From: Bombus terrestris
Taxonomy: Eukaryota; Arthropoda; Insecta; Hymenoptera; Apidae
Direction: 5' to 3'
Assembly (NCBI RefSeq): GCF_910591885.1
Contig: NC_063274.1
Coordinates: 21,102,164 to 21,166,163, forward strand
Length of the DNA: 64,000 nucleotides
Below the pieces are notes generated by a model that searched no databases, was not told the origin of the DNA, and saw only the letters and a program-made list of their open reading frames with translations. A program made the translations under genes and the position numbers. Position 1 is the first letter of the stretch. Every line of letters begins with the position of its first letter. Shown here piece after piece: positions 1 to 16,710 of this stretch.

Positions 1-1170
1 TAACGTTATGTAGTATTACGATATAACGTATAACGTTATATACTATAACGATATACCGTATAACGTTATATACGATAACGATATAACGTATAACGTTATA
101 TACGATAGCGATATAACGTATAACGTTATATACTATAACGATATAACGTAAAACGTTAAATACGATAACGATATAACGTATAACGTTATATACTATAACG
201 ATATAACGTATAACGTTATTTAGTATTACGATATAACGTATAACGTTATGTAGCATTACGATATAACGTATAACGTTATGTAGTATTACGATATAACGTA
301 TAACGTTATATACGATAACGATATAACGCATAACGTTATATACCATAACGATATAACGTAAAACGTTAAATACGATAACGATATAACGTATAACGTTATA
401 TACTATAACGATATAACGTATAACGTTATTTAGTATTACGATATAACGTATAACGTTATGTAGCATTACGATATAACGTATAACGTTATGTAGTATTACG
501 ATATAACGTATAACGTTATATACGATAACGATATAACGCATAACGTTATATACCATAACGATATAACGTAAAACGTTATATACTATAACGATATAACGTA
601 AAACGTTATATACTATAACGATATAACGTATAACATTATATACGATAACGATATAACGTATAACGTTATGTAGTATTACGATATAACGTATAACGTTATG
701 TAGTATTACGATATAACGTATAACGTTATATACGATAATGATATAACGCATAACATTATATACCATAACGATATAACGTAAAACGTTATATACTATAACG
801 ATATAACGTAAAACGTTATATACGATAACGATATAACGTATAACGTTATATGCTATAACGATATAACGTATAACGTTATATACTGTAACGATATAACGTA
901 TAACGTTATATACTATAACGATATAACGTATAACGTTATATACGATAACGATATAACGTATAACGTTATGTAGTATTACGATATAACGTATAACGTTATG
1001 TAGTATTACGATATAACGTATAACGTTACATACTGTAACGATATAACGTATAACGTTATATGCTATAACGATATAACGTATAACGTTATATACTGTAACG
1101 ATATAACGTATAACGTTATATACTATAACGATATAACGTATATCGTTATATACGATAACGATATAACGTA
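1..1170. repeat. Segmental duplication, left copy (pairs with 10051-11220)
   Basis: Thirty-nine units match the same order of variants 10,050 bp downstream. Matching markers include the rare unit start AAACGTTAAA at 151 and 361, the variant start TAACATTATA at 631, the TAACGTTACA start at 1021 and the TATCGTTATA start at 1141. The match breaks at 1171, and the left end is cut by the window. I saw no difference in the stretches compared. Confidence 0.85.
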
Positions 1171-3570
1171 TAACGTTATGTAGTATTACGATATAACGTA
1201 TAACGTTATGTAGTATTACGATATAACGTATAACGTTATGTAGTATTACGATATAACGTATAACGTTATGTAGTATTACGATATAACGTATAACGTTATA
1301 TGCTATATCCATATAACGTATAACGTTATATACTATAACGATATAACGTAAAACGTTATATACGATAACGATATAACGTATATCGTTATAAAATATATCG
1401 TTATAACGTATAACGTTATATACTATAACGATATAACGTATAACGTTATATACGATAACGATATAACGTATAACGTTATGTAGTATTACGATATAACGTA
1501 TAACGTTATGTAGTATTACGATATAACGTATAACGTTATGTAGTATTACGATATAACGTATAACGTTATGTAGTATTACGATATAACGTATAACGTTATG
1601 TAGTATTACGATATAACGTATAACGTTATGTAGTATTACGATATAACGTATAACGTTATATGCTATATCCATATAACGTATAACGTTATATACTATAACG
1701 ATGTAACGTAAAACGTTATATACGATAACGATATAACGTATAACGTTATGTACTATAACGATATAACGTAAAACGTTATATACGATAACGATATAACGTA
1801 TAACGTTATGTACTATAACGATATAACGTAAAACGTTATATACGATATCGATATAACGTATAATTTTATATACGATAACGATATAACGTATAACGTTATG
1901 TACGATAGCGATATAACGCATAACGTTATATGCTATATCGATATAACGTATAACGTTATATACTATATCGATATAACGGATAACGTTATATACGATAACG
2001 ATATAACATATAACGTTATGTAGTATTACGATATAACGTATAACGTTATGTAGTATTACGATATAACGTATAACGTTATATACTATAACGATATACCGTA
2101 TAACGTTATATACGATAACGATATAACGTATAACGTTATGTACTATAACGATATAACGTATAACGTTATATACTCTAACAATATAACGTAAAACGTTATA
2201 TACGATATCGATATAACGTATAACGTTATATACGATAACGATATAACGTATAACGTTATGAACTATAACGATATAACGTAAAACGTTATATACGATAACG
2301 ATATATCGTATAACATTATGTACTATAACGATATAACGTTTTACGTTATATACGATAACGATATAACGTATAACGTTATAAACTATATCGTTATAACGTA
2401 TAACGTTATGTAGTATTACGATATAACGTATAACGTTATGTAGTATTACGATATAACGTATAACGTTATATACTATAACGATATACCGTATAACGTTATA
2501 TACGATAACGATATAACGTATAACGTTATATACTATATCGATATAACGGATAACGTTATATACGATAGCGATATAACGTATACCGTTATGTACTATAACG
2601 ATATAACGTAAAACGTTATATACGATAACGATATATCGTATAACATTATGTACTATAACGATATAACGTATAACGTTATATACGATAACGATATAACGTA
2701 TAACGTTATAAACTATATCGTTATAACGTATAACGTTATGTAGTATTACGATATAACGTATAACGTTATGTAGTATTACGATATAACGTATAACGTTATA
2801 TACTATAACGATATACCGTATAACGTTATATACGATAACGATATAACGCATAACGTTATATACCATAACGATATAACGTAAAACGTTATATACTATAACG
2901 ATATAACGTAAAACGTTATATACGATAACGATATAACGTATAACGTTATATACGATAACGATATAACGTATAACGTTATAAACTATATCGTTATAACGTA
3001 TAACGTTATATCCTATATCCATATAACGTATAACGTTATATACTATATCGATATAACGTATAACGTTATATGCTATAACGATATAACGTATAACGTTATA
3101 TACTGTAACGATATAACGTATAACGTTATATACTATAACGATATAACGTATAACGTTATATACGATAACGATATAACGTATAACGTTATGTAGTATTACG
3201 ATATAACGTATAACGTTATGTAGTATTACGATATAACGTATAACGTTATGTAGTATTACGATATAACGTATAACGTTATATACGATAATGATATAACGCA
3301 TAACATTATATACCATAACGATATAACGTAAAACGTTATATACTATAACGATATAACGTAAAACGTTATATACGATAACGATATAACGTATAACGTTATA
3401 TACGATAACGATACAACGTATAACGTTATAAACTATATCGTTATAACGTATAACGTTATATGCTATATCCATATAACGTATAACGTTATATACTATATCG
3501 ATATAACGTATAACGTTATATGCTATATCCATATAACGTATAACGTTATATACTATAACGATATAACGTA

Positions 3571-4020
3571 TAACGTTATGTACTATAACGATATAACGTA
3601 TAAAGTTGTATACGATAACGATATAACGTATAACGTTATAAACTATATCGTTATAACGTATAACGTTATATACTATATCGATATAATGTATAACGTTATA
3701 TACGATAACGATATAACGTATAACGTTATGTACTATAACGATATAACGTATAACGTTATATACGATAACGATATAACGTATAACGTTAAAAACTATATCG
3801 TTATAACGTATAACGTTATATACTATATGGATATAATGTATAACGTTATATACTATAACGATATAACGTAAAACGTTATATACGATAACGATATAACGTA
3901 TAACGTTATAAGCTATATCGTTATAACGTATAACGTGATATGCTATATCGATATAACGTATAACGTTATATACTATAACGATATAACGTCAAACGTTATA
4001 TACGATAACGATATAACGTA
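3571..4020. repeat. 450-bp block, first copy (pairs with 5821-6270)
   Basis: Fifteen units in the same order recur 2,250 bp downstream. Diagnostic changes are TAAAGTTGTA at 3601, a TATGGATATAATGTA ending in the unit at 3811, the TAACGTGATA start at 3931 and a CGTC unit ending at 3990. That last change makes the minus-strand stop at 3989. The 5761 unit is a further copy of the TAAAGTTGTA variant, 90 bp before the second block's own copy at 5851. Confidence 0.8.
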
Positions 4021-4500
4021 TAACGTTATATACGATAACGATATAACGTATAACGTTATAAACTATATCGTTATAACGTATAACGTTATATGCTATATCC
4101 ATATAACGTATAACGTTATATGCTATAACGATATAACGTATAACGTTATATACTGTAACGATATAACGTATAACGTTATATACTATAACGATATAACGCA
4201 TAACATTATATACCATAACGATATAACGTAAAACGTTATATACTATAACGATATAACGTAAAACGTTATATACGATAACGATATAACGTATAACGTTATA
4301 TACGATAACGATATAACGTATAACGTTATAAACTATATCGTTATAACGTATAACGTTATATGCTATATCCATATAACGTATAACGATATATACTATATCG
4401 ATATAACGTATAACGTTATATGCTATAACGATATAACGTAAAACGTTATATACGATATCGATATAACGTATAACGTTATATACGATAACGATATAACGTA

Positions 4501-4740
4501 TAACGTTATGTAGTATTACGATATAACGTATAACGTTATGTAGTATTACGATATAACGTATAACGTTATGTAGTATTACGATATAACGTATAACGTTATG
4601 TAGTATTACGATATGACGGATAACGTTATATGCTATATCCATATAACGTATAACGTTATATACTATAACGATATAACGTAAAACGTTATATACGATAACG
4701 ATATAACATATAACGTTATGTAGTATTACGATATAACGTA
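4501..4740. repeat. 240-bp block, first copy (pairs with 4861-5100)
   Basis: Four TAGTATTACG units, the last ending ATATGACGGA, are followed by a TGCTATATCC unit, a TACTATAACG unit, a unit ending ATATAACATA and another TAGTATTACG unit. The same eight units recur 360 bp later. The only difference seen is TAGTATAACG in the unit at 4891. Confidence 0.8.
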
Positions 4741-4860
4741 TAACGTTATAAAATATATCGTTATAACGTATAACGTTATATACTATAACGATATAACGTA
4801 TAACGTTATATACGATAACGATATAACGTATAACGTTATGTAGTATTACGATATAACACA

Positions 4861-5100
4861 TAACGTTATGTAGTATTACGATATAACGTATAACGTTATG
4901 TAGTATAACGATATAACGTATAACGTTATGTAGTATTACGATATAACGTATAACGTTATGTAGTATTACGATATGACGGATAACGTTATATGCTATATCC
5001 ATATAACGTATAACGTTATATACTATAACGATATAACGTAAAACGTTATATACGATAACGATATAACATATAACGTTATGTAGTATTACGATATAACGTA
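4861..5100. repeat. 240-bp block, second copy (pairs with 4501-4740)
   Basis: This repeats the eight-unit order of 4501-4740 at a spacing of 360 bp, including the rare ATATGACGGA ending at 4971-4980 and the ATATAACATA ending of the 5041 unit. Six of the twelve units in the period are runs of the TAGTATTACG form, which looks prone to unit-number change. Confidence 0.8.
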
Positions 5101-5820
5101 TAACGTTATGTAGTATTACGATATAACGTATAACGTTATATACTATAACGATATACCGTATAACGTTATATACGATAACGATATAACGTATAACGTTATG
5201 TACTATAACGATATAACGTATAACGTTATATACTCTAACGATATAACGTAAAACGTTATATACGATATCGATATAACGTATAACGTTATATACGATAACG
5301 ATATAACGTATAACGTTATGAACTATAACGATATAACGTAAAACGTTATATACGATAACGATATATCGTATAACATTATGTACTATAACGATATAACGTA
5401 TAACGTTATGTAGTATTACGATATAACGTATAACGTTATGTAGTATTACGATATAACGTATAACGTTATATACTATAACGATATACCGTATAACGTTATA
5501 TACGATAACGATATAACGTATAACGTTATATACTATATCGATATAACGGATAACATTATATACGATAGCGATATAACGTATAACGTTATATACGATAACG
5601 ATATAACGTATAACGTTATGTACTATAACGATATAACGTATAACGTTATATACTCTAACGATATAACGTAAAACGTTATATGCTATATCCATATAACGTA
5701 TAACGTTATATACTATAACGATATAACGTATAACGTTATGTACTATAACGATATAACGTATAAAGTTGTATACGATAACGATATAACGTATAACGTTATA
5801 TACTATAACGATATAACGTA

Positions 5821-6270
5821 TAACGTTATGTACTATAACGATATAACGTATAAAGTTGTATACGATAACGATATAACGTATAACGTTATAAACTATATCG
5901 TTATAACGTATAACGTTATATACTATATCGATATAATGTATAACGTTATATACGATAACGATATAACGTATAACGTTATGTACTATAACGATATAACGTA
6001 TAACGTTATATACGATAACGATATAACGTATAACGTTAAAAACTATATCGTTATAACGTATAACGTTATATACTATATGGATATAATGTATAACGTTATA
6101 TACTATAACGATATAACGTAAAACGTTATATACGATAACGATATAACGTATAACGTTATAAGCTATATCGTTATAACGTATAACGTGATATGCTATATCG
6201 ATATAACGTATAACGTTATATACTATAACGATATAACGTCAAACGTTATATACGATAACGATATAACGTA
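5821..6270. repeat. 450-bp block, second copy (pairs with 3571-4020)
   Basis: This has the same order of fifteen units as 3571-4020, with TAAAGTTGTA at 5851, the TAACGTGATA start at 6181 and the CGTC ending at 6240. It lacks one TACGATAACG unit immediately afterwards, compared with the first copy (the unit at 4021), so the two copies differ in unit number just past the block. Confidence 0.8.
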
Positions 6271-7680
6271 TAACGTTATAAACTATATCGTTATAACGTA
6301 TAACGTTATATGCTATATCCATATAACGTATAACGTTATATACTATATCGATATAACGTATAACGTTATATGCTATAACGATATAACGTATAACGTTATA
6401 TACTGTAACGATATAACGTATAACGTTATATACTATAACGATATAACGTATAACGTTATATACGATAACGATATAACGTATAACGTTATGTAGTATTACG
6501 ATATAACGTATAACGTTATGTAGTATTACGATATAACGTATAACGTTATGTAGTATTACGATATAACGTATAACGTTATATACGATAACGATATAACGCA
6601 TAACATTATATACCATAACGATATAACGTAAAACGTTATATACTATAACGATATAACGTATAACGTTATATACGATAACGATATAACGTATAACGTTATG
6701 TAGTATTACGATATAACGTATAACGTTATGTAGTATTACGATATAACGTATAACGTTATGTACTATAACGATATAACGTAAAACGTTATATACGATAACG
6801 ATATAACGTATAACGTTATGTACTATAACGATATAACGTATAACGTTATGTACTATAACGATATAACGTATAACGTTATATACGATAACGATATAACGTA
6901 TAACGTTATAAACTATATCGTTATAACGTATAACGTTATGTAGTATTACGATATAACGTATAACGTTATGTAGTATTACGATGTAACGTATAACGTTATA
7001 TACTATAACGATATACCGTATAACGTTATATACGATAACGATATAACGTATAACGTTATATACGATAACGGTATAACGTATAACGTTATGTACTATAACG
7101 ATATAACGTATAACGTTATATACTATATCGATATAACGTCTAACGTTATATACTATATCGATATAACGTATAACGTTATATACGATAACGATATAACGCA
7201 TAACGTTATATACCATAACGATATAACGTAAAACGTTATATACTATAACGATATAACGTATAACGTTATGTACTATAACGATATAACGTAAAACGTTATA
7301 TACGATAACGATATAACGTATAACGTTATGTACTATAACGATATAACGTATAACGTTATATACGATAACGATATAACGGATAACGTTATATACGATAGCG
7401 ATATAACGTATAACGTTATATACGATAACGATATAACGTATAACGTTATGTACTATAACGATATAACGTAAAACGTTATATACGATAACGATATAACGTA
7501 TAACGTTATATACGATAACGATATAACGTATAACGTCATGTACTGTAACGATATAACGTATAACGTTATGTACTATAACGATTTAACGTATAACGTTATA
7601 TACTATAACGATATAACGTAAAACGTTATATACGATATCGATATAACGTATAACGTTATATACGATAACGATATAACGTA

Positions 7681-8520
7681 TAACGTTATGTACTATAACG
7701 ATATGACGTAAAACGTTATATACGATAACGATATAACGTATAACGTTATGTACTATAACGATATAACGTATAACGTTATATACGATAACGATATAACGTA
7801 TAACGTTATAAACTATATCGTTATAACGTATAACGTTATGTAGTATTACGATATAACGTATAACGTTATGTAGTATTACGATATAACGTATAACGTTATG
7901 TAGTATTACGATATAACGTATAACGCTATATACTATAACGATATACCGTATAATGTTATATACGATAACGATATAACGTATAACGTTATATACGATAGCG
8001 ATATAACGCATAACGTTATATACTATATCGATATAACGGATAACGTTATATACGATAACGATATAACATATAACGTTATGTAGTATTACGATATAACGTA
8101 TAACGTTATGTAGTATTACGATATAACGTATAACGTTATATACTATAACGATATACCGTATAACGTTATATACGATAACGATATAACGTATAACGTTATG
8201 TACTATAACGATATAACGTATAACGTTATATACTCTAACGATATAACGTAAAACGTTATATACGATATCGATATAACGTATAACGTTATATACGATAACG
8301 ATATAACGTATAACGTTATGAACTATAACGATATAACGTATAACGTTATATACTAAATCGATATAACGGATAACGTTATATACGATAGCGATATAACGTA
8401 TAACGTTATATACGATAACGATATAACGTATAACGTTATGTACTATAACGATATAACGTATAACGTTATATACTCTAACGATATAACGTAAAACGTTATA
8501 TACGATATCGATATAACGTA
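7681..8520. repeat. 840-bp block, first copy (pairs with 8971-9810)
   Basis: Twenty-eight units are repeated 1,290 bp downstream. Shared markers are the ATATGACGTA ending of the 7681 unit, TAATGTTATA at 7951, the ATATAACATA ending near 8070, TACTCTAACG at 8221 and GTTATGAACT at 8311. Differences seen include TACTAAATCG at 8341 against TACTATATCG at 9631. The 450 bp between the two copies (8521-8970) resembles units near 121-300 and 10171-10400, so it looks inserted from another part of the array. Confidence 0.8.
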
Positions 8521-8970
8521 TAACGTTATATACTATAACGATATAACGTAAAACGTTAAATACGATAACGATATAACGTATAACGTTATATACTATAACG
8601 ATATAACGTATAACGTTATGTAGTATTACGATATAACGTATAACGTTATGTAGCATTACGATATAACGTATAACGTTATGTAGTATTACGATATAACGTA
8701 TAACGTTATATACGATAACGATATAACGCATAACGTTATATACCATAACGATATAACGTAAAACGTTATATACTATAACGATATAACGTAAAACGTTATA
8801 TACGATAACGATATAACGTATAACGTTATATACGATAACGATATAACGTATAACGTTATAAACTATATCGTTATAACGTATAACGTTATATGCTATATCC
8901 ATATAACGTATAACGTTATATACTATATCGATATAACGTATAACGTTATATGCTATAACGATATAACGTA

Positions 8971-9810
8971 TAACGTTATGTACTATAACGATATGACGTA
9001 AAACGTTATATACTATAACGATATAACGTATAACGTTATGTACTATAACGATATAACGTATAACGTTATATACGATAACGATATAACGTATAACGTTATA
9101 AACTATATCGTTATAACGTATAACGTTATGTAGTATTACGATATAACGTATAACGTTATGTAGTATTACGATATAACGTATAACGTTATGTAGTATTACG
9201 ATATAACGTATAACGTTATATACTATAACGATATACCGTATAATGTTATATACGATAACGATATAACGTATAACGTTATATACGATAGCGATATAACGCA
9301 TAACGTTATATACTATATCGATATAACGGATAACGTTATATACGATAACGATATAACATATAACGTTATGTAGTATTACGATATAACGTATAACGTTATG
9401 TAGTATTACGATATAACGTATAACGTTATATACTATAACGATATACCGTATAACGTTATATACGATAACGATATAACGTATAACGTTATGTACTATAACG
9501 ATATAACGTATAACGTTATATACTCTAACGATATAACGTAAAACGTTATATACGATATCGATATAACGTATAACGTTATATACGATAACGATATAACGTA
9601 TAACGTTATGAACTATAACGATATAACGTATAACGTTATATACTATATCGATATAACGGATAACGTTATATACGATAGCGATATAACGTATAACGTTATA
9701 TACGATAACGATATAACGTATAACGTTATGTACTATAACGATATAACGTATAACGTTATATACTCTAACGATATAACGTAAAACGTTATATACGATATCG
9801 ATATAACGTA
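8971..9810. repeat. 840-bp block, second copy (pairs with 7681-8520)
   Basis: This is a near-identical run of 28 units at a spacing of 1,290 bp from its partner. TAATGTTATA recurs at 9241, TACTCTAACG at 9511 and GTTATGAACT at 9601. It is followed by a 60-bp tandem doubling (9871-9990) of the pair ending ATATATCGTA and starting TAACATTATG. Confidence 0.8.
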
Positions 9811-10050
9811 TAACGTTATATACGATAACGATATAACGTATAACGTTATGAACTATAACGATATAACGTAAAACGTTATATACGATAACGATATATCGTA
9901 TAACATTATGTACTATAACGATATAACGTAAAACGTTATATACGATAACGATATATCGTATAACATTATGTACTATAACGATATAACGTATAACGTTATA
10001 TACGATAACGATATAACGTATAACGTTATAAACTATATCGTTATAACGTA

Positions 10051-11220
10051 TAACGTTATGTAGTATTACGATATAACGTATAACGTTATATACTATAACG
10101 ATATACCGTATAACGTTATATACGATAACGATATAACGTATAACGTTATATACGATAGCGATATAACGTATAACGTTATATACTATAACGATATAACGTA
10201 AAACGTTAAATACGATAACGATATAACGTATAACGTTATATACTATAACGATATAACGTATAACGTTATTTAGTATTACGATATAACGTATAACGTTATG
10301 TAGCATTACGATATAACGTATAACGTTATGTAGTATTACGATATAACGTATAACGTTATATACGATAACGATATAACGCATAACGTTATATACCATAACG
10401 ATATAACGTAAAACGTTAAATACGATAACGATATAACGTATAACGTTATATACTATAACGATATAACGTATAACGTTATTTAGTATTACGATATAACGTA
10501 TAACGTTATGTAGCATTACGATATAACGTATAACGTTATGTAGTATTACGATATAACGTATAACGTTATATACGATAACGATATAACGCATAACGTTATA
10601 TACCATAACGATATAACGTAAAACGTTATATACTATAACGATATAACGTAAAACGTTATATACTATAACGATATAACGTATAACATTATATACGATAACG
10701 ATATAACGTATAACGTTATGTAGTATTACGATATAACGTATAACGTTATGTAGTATTACGATATAACGTATAACGTTATATACGATAATGATATAACGCA
10801 TAACATTATATACCATAACGATATAACGTAAAACGTTATATACTATAACGATATAACGTAAAACGTTATATACGATAACGATATAACGTATAACGTTATA
10901 TGCTATAACGATATAACGTATAACGTTATATACTGTAACGATATAACGTATAACGTTATATACTATAACGATATAACGTATAACGTTATATACGATAACG
11001 ATATAACGTATAACGTTATGTAGTATTACGATATAACGTATAACGTTATGTAGTATTACGATATAACGTATAACGTTACATACTGTAACGATATAACGTA
11101 TAACGTTATATGCTATAACGATATAACGTATAACGTTATATACTGTAACGATATAACGTATAACGTTATATACTATAACGATATAACGTATATCGTTATA
11201 TACGATAACGATATAACGTA
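10051..11220. repeat. Segmental duplication, right copy (pairs with 1-1170)
   Basis: This repeats the unit order of the window's first 1,170 bp at a spacing of 10,050 bp (335 units), with AAACGTTAAA at 10201 and 10411, TAACGTTACA at 11071 and TATCGTTATA at 11191. The match ends at 11221, where an AGCTATATCG unit replaces the TAGTATTACG unit at 1171. Because the left copy is truncated by the window, the true duplication may be longer. Confidence 0.85.
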
Positions 11221-14200
11221 TAACGTTATAAGCTATATCGTTATAACGTATAACGTGATATGCTATATCGATATAACGTATAACGTTATATACTATAACG
11301 ATATAACGTCAAACGTTATATACGATAACGATATAACGTATAACGTTATATACGATAACGATATAACGTATAACGTTATAAACTATATCGTTATAACGTA
11401 TAACGTTATATGCTATATCCATATAACGTATAACGTTATATACTATATCGATATAACGTATAACGTTATATGCTATAACGATATAACGTATAACGTTATA
11501 TACTGTAACGATATAACGTATAACGTTATATACTATAACGATATAACGTATAACGTTATATACGATAACGATATAACGTATAACGTTATGTAGTATTACG
11601 ATATAACGTATAACGTTATGTAGTATTACGATATAACGTATAACGTTATGTAGTATTACGATATAACGTATAACGTTATGTAGTATTACGATATAACGTA
11701 TAACGTTATATACGATAACGATATAACGCATAACATTATATACCATAACGATATAACGTATAACGTTATATACTGTAACGATATAACGTATAACGTTATA
11801 TACTATAACGATATAACGTATAACGTTATATACGATAACGATATAACGTATAACGTTATGTAGTATTACGATATAACGTATAACGTTATATGCTATATCC
11901 ATATAACGTATAACGTTATATACTATAACGATATAACGTATAACGTTATGTACTATAACGATATAACGTATAACGTTATATACGATAACGATATAACGTA
12001 TAACGTTATGTACTATAACGATATAACGCAAAACGTTATATACGATAACGATATAACGTATAACGTTATGTACTATAACGATATAACGTATAACGTTATA
12101 TACGATAACGATATAACGTATAACGATATGTACTATAACGATATAACGTAAAACGTTATATACGATAACGATATAACGTATAACGTTATGTACTATAACG
12201 ATATAACGTATAACGTTATATACGATAACGATATAACGTATAACGTTATAAACTATATCGTTATAACGTATAACGTTATGTAGTATTACGATATAACGTA
12301 TAACGTTATGTACTATAACGATATAACGTATAACGTTATATACTATATCGATATAACGTATAACGTTATATACGATAACAATATAACGTATAACGTTATA
12401 TACGATAGCGATATAACGTATAACGTTATATACGATAACGATATAACGTATAACGTTATAAACAATATCGTTATAACGTATAACGTTATATACTATATCG
12501 ATATAACGTTTAACGTTATATACGATAACGATATAACGTATAACGTTATATACGATAGCGATATAACGCATAACGTTATATACTATATCGATATAACGCA
12601 TAACGTTATATACCATAACGATATAACGTAAAACGTTATATACTATAACGATATAACGTATAACGTTATGTAGTATTACGATATAACGTATAACGTTATG
12701 TAGTTTTACGATATAACGTATAACGTTATATACGATAACGATATAACGCATAACATTATATACCATAACGATATAACGTAAAACGTTATATACGTTAACG
12801 ATATAACGTTTAACGTTATGTACTATAACGATATAACGTATAACGTTATATACGATAACGATATAACGTATAACGTTATAAACTATATCGTTATAACGTA
12901 TAACGTTATATGCTATATCCATATAACGTATGACGTTATATACTATATCGATATAACGTATAACGTTATATGCTATAACGATATAACGTATAACGTTATA
13001 TACTGTAACGATATAACGAATAACGTTATATACTATAACGATATAACGTATAACGTTATATACGATAACGATATAACGTACAACGTTATGTAGTAGTACG
13101 ATATAACGTATAACGTTATATGCTATATCCATATAACGTATAACGTTATATACTATATCGTTATAACGTATAACGTTATATACTATATCGATATAATGTA
13201 TAACGTTATATACGATAACGATATAACGTATAACGTTATAAACTATATCGTTATAACGTATAACGTTATATACTATATCGATATAACGTTTAACGTTATG
13301 TACTATAACGATATAACGTATAACGTTGTATACGATAACGATATAACGTATAACGTTATAAACTATATCGTTATAACGTATAACGTTATATACTATATCG
13401 ATATAATGTATAACGTTATATACGATAACGATATAACGTATAACGTTATGTACTATAACGATATAACGTATAACGTTAAAAACTATATCGTTATAACGTA
13501 TAACGTTATATACTATATCGATATAACGTAGAACGTTATAAGCTATATCGTTATAACGTATAACGTGATATGCTATATCGTTATAACGTATAACGTTATA
13601 TACTATATCGATATAATGTATAACGTTATATACGATAACGATATAACGTATAACGTTATGTACTATAACGATATAACGTATAACGTTATATACGATAACG
13701 ATATAACGTATAACGTTAAAAACTATATCGTTATAACTTATAACGTTATATACTATATGGATATAATGTATAACGTTATATACTATAACGATATAACGTA
13801 AAACGTTATATACGATAACGATATAACGTAGAACGTTATAAGCTATATCGTTATAACGTATAACGTGATATGCTATAACGATATAACGTATAACGTTATA
13901 TACGATAACGATATAACGTATAACGTTATGTAGTATTACGATATAACGTATAACGTTATGTAGTATTACGATATAACGTATAACGTTATGTAGTATTACG
14001 ATATAACGTATAACGTTATATACTATAACGATATAACGTAAAACGTTATATACGATAACGATACAACGTATAACGTTATGTACTATAACGATATAACGTA
14101 AAACGTTATATACGATAACGATATAACGTATAACGTTATGTACTATAACGATATAACGTATAACGTTATATACGATAACGATATAACGGATAACGTTATA

Positions 14201-15240
14201 TACGATAGCGATATAACGTATAACGTTATATACGATAACGATATAACGTATAACGTTATGTACTATAACGATATAACGTAAAACGTTATATACGATAACG
14301 ATATAACGTATAACGTTATATACGATAACGATATAACGTATAACGTCATGTACTATAACGATATAACGTATAACGTTGTATACGATAACGATATAACGTA
14401 TAACGTTATAAACTATATCGTTATAACGGATAACGTTATATACTATATCGATATAATGTATAACGTTATATACGATAACGATATAACGTATAACGTTATG
14501 TACTATAACGATATAACGTATAACGTTATATACGATAACGATATAACGTATAACGTTAAAAACTATATCGTTATAACGTATAACGTTATATACTATATCG
14601 ATATAATGTATAACGTTATATACTATAACGATATAACGTAAAACGTTATATACGATAACGATATAACGTAAAACGTTATATACGATAACGATATAACGTA
14701 TAACGTTATAAGCTATATCGTTATAACGTATAACGTGATATGCTATATCGATATAACGTATAACGTTATATACTATAACGATATAACGTAGAACGTTATA
14801 TACGATAACGTTATAACGTATAACGTTATATACTATATCGATATAATGTATAACGTTATATACGATAACGTTATAACGTATAACGTTATATACTATATCG
14901 TTATAACGTATAACGTGATATGCTATATCGATATAACGTATAACGTTATATACTATAACGATATAACGTAAAACGTTATATACGATAACGATATAACGTA
15001 TAACGTTATAATATATATCGTTATAACGTATAACGTTATATACTATAACGATATAACGTATAACGTTATATACGATAACGATATAACGTATAACGTTATG
15101 TAGTATTACGATATAACGTATAACGTTATGTAGTATTACGATATAACGTATAACGTTATATACGATAACGATATAACGCATAACGTTATATACTATAACG
15201 ATATAACGTAAAACGTTATATACTATAACGATATAACGTA

Positions 15241-16680
15241 TAACGTTATGTACTATAACGATATAACGTATAACGTTATATACGATAACGATATAACGTA
15301 TAACGTTATAAACTATATCGTTATAACGTGTAACGTTATGTAGTATTACGATATAACGTATAACGTTATATACTATAACGATATAACGTATAACGTTCTG
15401 TAGTATTACGATATAACGTATAACGTTATGTAGTATTACGATATAACGTATAACGTTATGTATTATTACGATATAACGTATAACGTTGTATGCTATATCC
15501 ATATAACGTATAACGTTATATACTATAACGATATAACGTAAAACGTTATATACTATATCGATATAACGTATAACGTTATATACTATAACGATATAACGTA
15601 TAACGTTATGTACTATAACGATATAACATATAACGTTATATACGATAACGATATAACGTATAACGTTAAAAACTATATCGTTATAACGTATAACGTTATA
15701 TACTATATCGATATAATGTATAACGTTATATACTATAACGATATAACGTAAAACGTTATATACGATATCGATATAACGTATAACGTTATGTACTATAACG
15801 ATATAACGTATAACGTTATATACTATAACGATATAACGTAAAACGTTATATACGATATCGATATAACGTATAACGTTATATACGATAACGATATAGCGTA
15901 TAACGTTATGTACTATAACGATATAACGTAAAAAGTTATATAGTATTACGATATAACGTATAACGTTATGTACTATAACGATATAACGTATAACGTTATA
16001 TACGATAACGATATAACGTATAACGTTATAAACTATATCGTTATAACGTATAACGTTATGTAGTATTACGATATAACGTATAACGTTATATACTATAACG
16101 ATATAACGTATAACGTTCTGTAGTATTACGATATAACGTATAACGTTATGTAGTATTACGATATAACGTATAACGTTATGTATTATTACGATATAACGTA
16201 TAACGTTGTATGCTATATCCATATAACGTATAACGTTATATACTATAACGATATAACGTAAAACGTTATATACTATATCGATATAACGTATAACGTTATA
16301 TACTATAACGATATAACGTATAACGTTATGTACTATAACGATATAACATATAACGTTATATACGATAACGATATAACGTATAACGTTAAAAACTATATCG
16401 TTATAACGTATAACGTTATATACTATATCGATATAATGTATAACGTTATATACTATAACGATATAACGTAAAACGTTATATACGATAACGATATAACGTA
16501 TAACGTTATGTACTATAACGATATAACGTATAACGTTATATACTATAACGATATAACGTAAAACGTTATATACGATATCCATATAACGTATAACGTTATA
16601 TACGATAACGATATAGCGTATAACGTTATGTACTATAACGATATAACGTAAAAAGTTATATAGTATTACGATATAACGTA
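15241..16680. repeat. 720-bp tandem duplication inside alpha copy 1
   Basis: The 24-unit blocks 15241-15960 and 15961-16680 carry the same variants in the same order, including GTTCTGTAGT at 15391 and 16111, TATTATTACG at 15451 and 16171, GTTGTATGCT at 15481 and 16201, and the AAAAGTTATA start at 15931 and 16651. Differences seen are the CGTG ending at 15330, TACGATATCG at 15751 against TACGATAACG, and TACGATATCC at 16561. Confidence 0.88.
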
Positions 16681-16710
16681 TAACGTTATATACTATAACG
16701 ATATAACGTA

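Larger units (their letters stand above)
1..11640. repeat. Left mosaic domain (region A)
   Basis: This stretch contains only satellite units, arranged as short, repeatedly shuffled blocks rather than one regular higher-order repeat. Marker variants are TACTCTAACG (2161 as TACTCTAACA, then 5221, 5641, 8221, 8461, 9511, 9751), the AACATTATG start (2311, 2641, 5371, 9901, 9961), GTTATGAACT, and ATATATCGTA endings. These markers reappear in the right domain but I did not see them in the core. No gene or regulatory element is visible. The right boundary is set where the 6.6-kb higher-order repeat begins to match its next copy. Confidence 0.75.
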
